Below, piece after piece: positions 48,239-49,066 of a DNA stretch of 49,066 nt. The position numbers and the translations under genes were made by a program. The stretch's first letter is position 1; each line of letters starts with the position of its first letter. The notes beneath the pieces were generated by a model. It was not told the DNA's origin. It searched no databases and saw only the letters and a list, made by a program, of their open reading frames with translations. The stretch is from positions 1-49,066 of the forward strand of contig CANCRO010000010.1 of the NCBI GenBank assembly GCA_947380605.1. Reading direction: 5' to 3'. Source of the stretch: Chitinophagaceae bacterium (lineage in GTDB: Bacteria; Bacteroidota; Bacteroidia; Chitinophagales; Chitinophagaceae).

Positions 48239-48729
48239 TTTGTTTTATTCTCATATTTAATGGGACTTAAGCTTTCAGAACCTTTTTTTATTCATATTAA
48301 AGGCAATTTCAACTTCCTAATTAATTATACTGTAAATAATTTCTATATGAAAATAAATTATAGTATCTCCAGCATTTTTTGCTTATTTTAACATAATAAT
48401 AGGGTGTTAAAAACTTATCTTCCTATCTATTATCAATTAGGGCGTTTGATTTTACTAGTTATCAATAAATGTAATTTTAGATCAACCAATCCTAGCCCGC
48501 TATCCAAACTTTTCTAGTTGTTTTTTTACTTTTTTGCAATTCCTTTTTGCTAAAAGCTTTAATACATTACAATATTTTACAATAAAATAGTGCGATTGGT
48601 ACGAACTTCTGATAATCGAACTGATTGATAGCCTTATTAGGGTTTTACAGAACTGCTCTTGACTATTTTTGGGTAATTTTTTTAAAAAACCTTCGTAGGC
48701 TTATTGTTCAATTTTAATACAAACCATCA
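48239..48729. other. Gene-free AT-rich leader region
   Basis: These 491 bases contain no convincing gene or strong terminator. The right 24-bp repeat overlaps the end, and a CCTTCG box (48690-48695) about 35 bases before the start resembles the downstream half of a -7 element. The length suggests a regulated upstream region for the secreted-protein gene. Confidence 0.5.
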
Positions 48730-48738
48730 TGAAAACCA
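48715..48738 (+). repeat. Right copy of a 24-bp exact direct repeat
   Basis: This is identical to 46901-46924. It holds the last 15 leader bases and the first nine coding bases (ATGAAAACC) of the secreted-protein gene. Confidence 0.8.
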
Positions 48739-49066
48739 AGTTGCTATTTTTGACTTCATTCATACTGCTTGCAGTAGCTAGTTCTTTTGCTCAAATCACC
48801 ACTACGGGTGTTGCAATTCAAGGTATTGTCCGAGAGGCCACTACCAACAATGCAATCACCAATAGCACCATTGGTTTAAAATTCACAGTTTATTATGGCA
48901 TAACGCCTGTAAACGCTATTACACCTGTAACTGCAACCGTAACAACAGATGCCTTTGGGGTGTTTTCTTATACATTGGATGTATCGGCAATTGAAAATAA
49001 GATTATCTACGACAACCAGTTAATGCTTAAAATAGAGCAAACCAGCCCCAGTACTGGGGTTATTTC
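48730..49066 (+). CDS. Secreted protein, N-terminal part (truncated by window end)
   Basis: This open frame runs off the window edge, so 112 codons are visible. Residues 1-22 form a clear signal peptide (MKTKLLFLTSFILLAVASSF, cleavage after AQ). The next about 90 residues (GVAIQGIVREATTNNAI, TVTTDAFGVFSYTLD) resemble the N-terminal beta-rich module of many Bacteroidota secreted proteins: a QG.(A/V)R module followed by a TN..G.F pattern. Those proteins often end in phage-tail-fibre-like or type IX sorting domains, but the C-terminus cannot be seen. No function is assigned. The start and leader are duplicated 1.8 kb upstream. Confidence 0.75.

Overview
This window is a piece of a Bacteroidota chromosome, most likely from the class Chitinophagia (Chitinophagaceae-like). 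The evidence is the AT-rich sequence, several upstream boxes of the TAnnTTTG type used by the Bacteroidota housekeeping sigma factor, a 2449-residue SprA/Sov protein of the type IX secretion system, a split transketolase, a short AMP nucleosidase, and a dcw cluster in the order usual for the phylum. I see no rRNA, tRNA, CRISPR array, insertion sequence or phage gene. The first gene (PhzF family) and the last gene (secreted protein) are cut by the window edges.

Layout. Positions 1-19000 hold housekeeping genes in short, often convergent or divergent units: PhzF-like (partial), YebC, a double-ATPase peptide ABC subunit, QueA, a DUF962/Mpo1-like membrane protein, aspartate kinase, an Ldh2-type dehydrogenase, AMP nucleosidase, a lone HsdR_N nuclease-fold protein, ribosome recycling factor, a WecA/TagO-like transferase, the N-terminal transketolase subunit, RbfA with a LolC/E-like permease, AtpD-AtpC, YqgE with a PlsC-like acyltransferase, and an orphan sensor histidine kinase. 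Positions 19304-36216 hold the complete division and cell wall run: mraZ, rsmH, ftsL, ftsI, murE, mraY, murD, ftsW, murG, murC, ftsQ, ftsA, ftsZ. Then follow a THUMP RNA methyltransferase, fabH, ruvA, sprA, a membrane-anchored AraC-type regulator, and the start of a secreted protein gene.

How the genes fit together. The dcw genes make lipid II from UDP-MurNAc precursors (MurC, MurD, MurE, MraY, MurG), polymerise and crosslink it at the septum (FtsW, FtsI), and build the Z-ring and divisome (FtsZ, FtsA, FtsQ, FtsL). The DNPR motif of MurE points to meso-diaminopimelate peptidoglycan. Aspartate kinase feeds that pathway; FabH and the PlsC-like enzyme supply lipids.

Most notable: the 356-bp gap before mraZ carries (a) four DnaA-box-like 9-mers in tandem with starts 11, 10 and 11 bp apart, plus one perfect DnaA box in the opposite orientation, and (b) three GTG-core repeats at exactly 10-bp spacing next to the mraZ start, as expected for MraZ operators. 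This could be a replication-origin-like or DnaA-controlled switch in front of the division cluster. It could also all be MraZ sites, because the DnaA-like boxes read on the other strand are GTG repeats too. A second oddity is a 24-bp exact direct repeat flanking the AraC-type gene. The right copy is the leader and start codon of the secreted protein gene; the left copy opens only a 9-residue stub.
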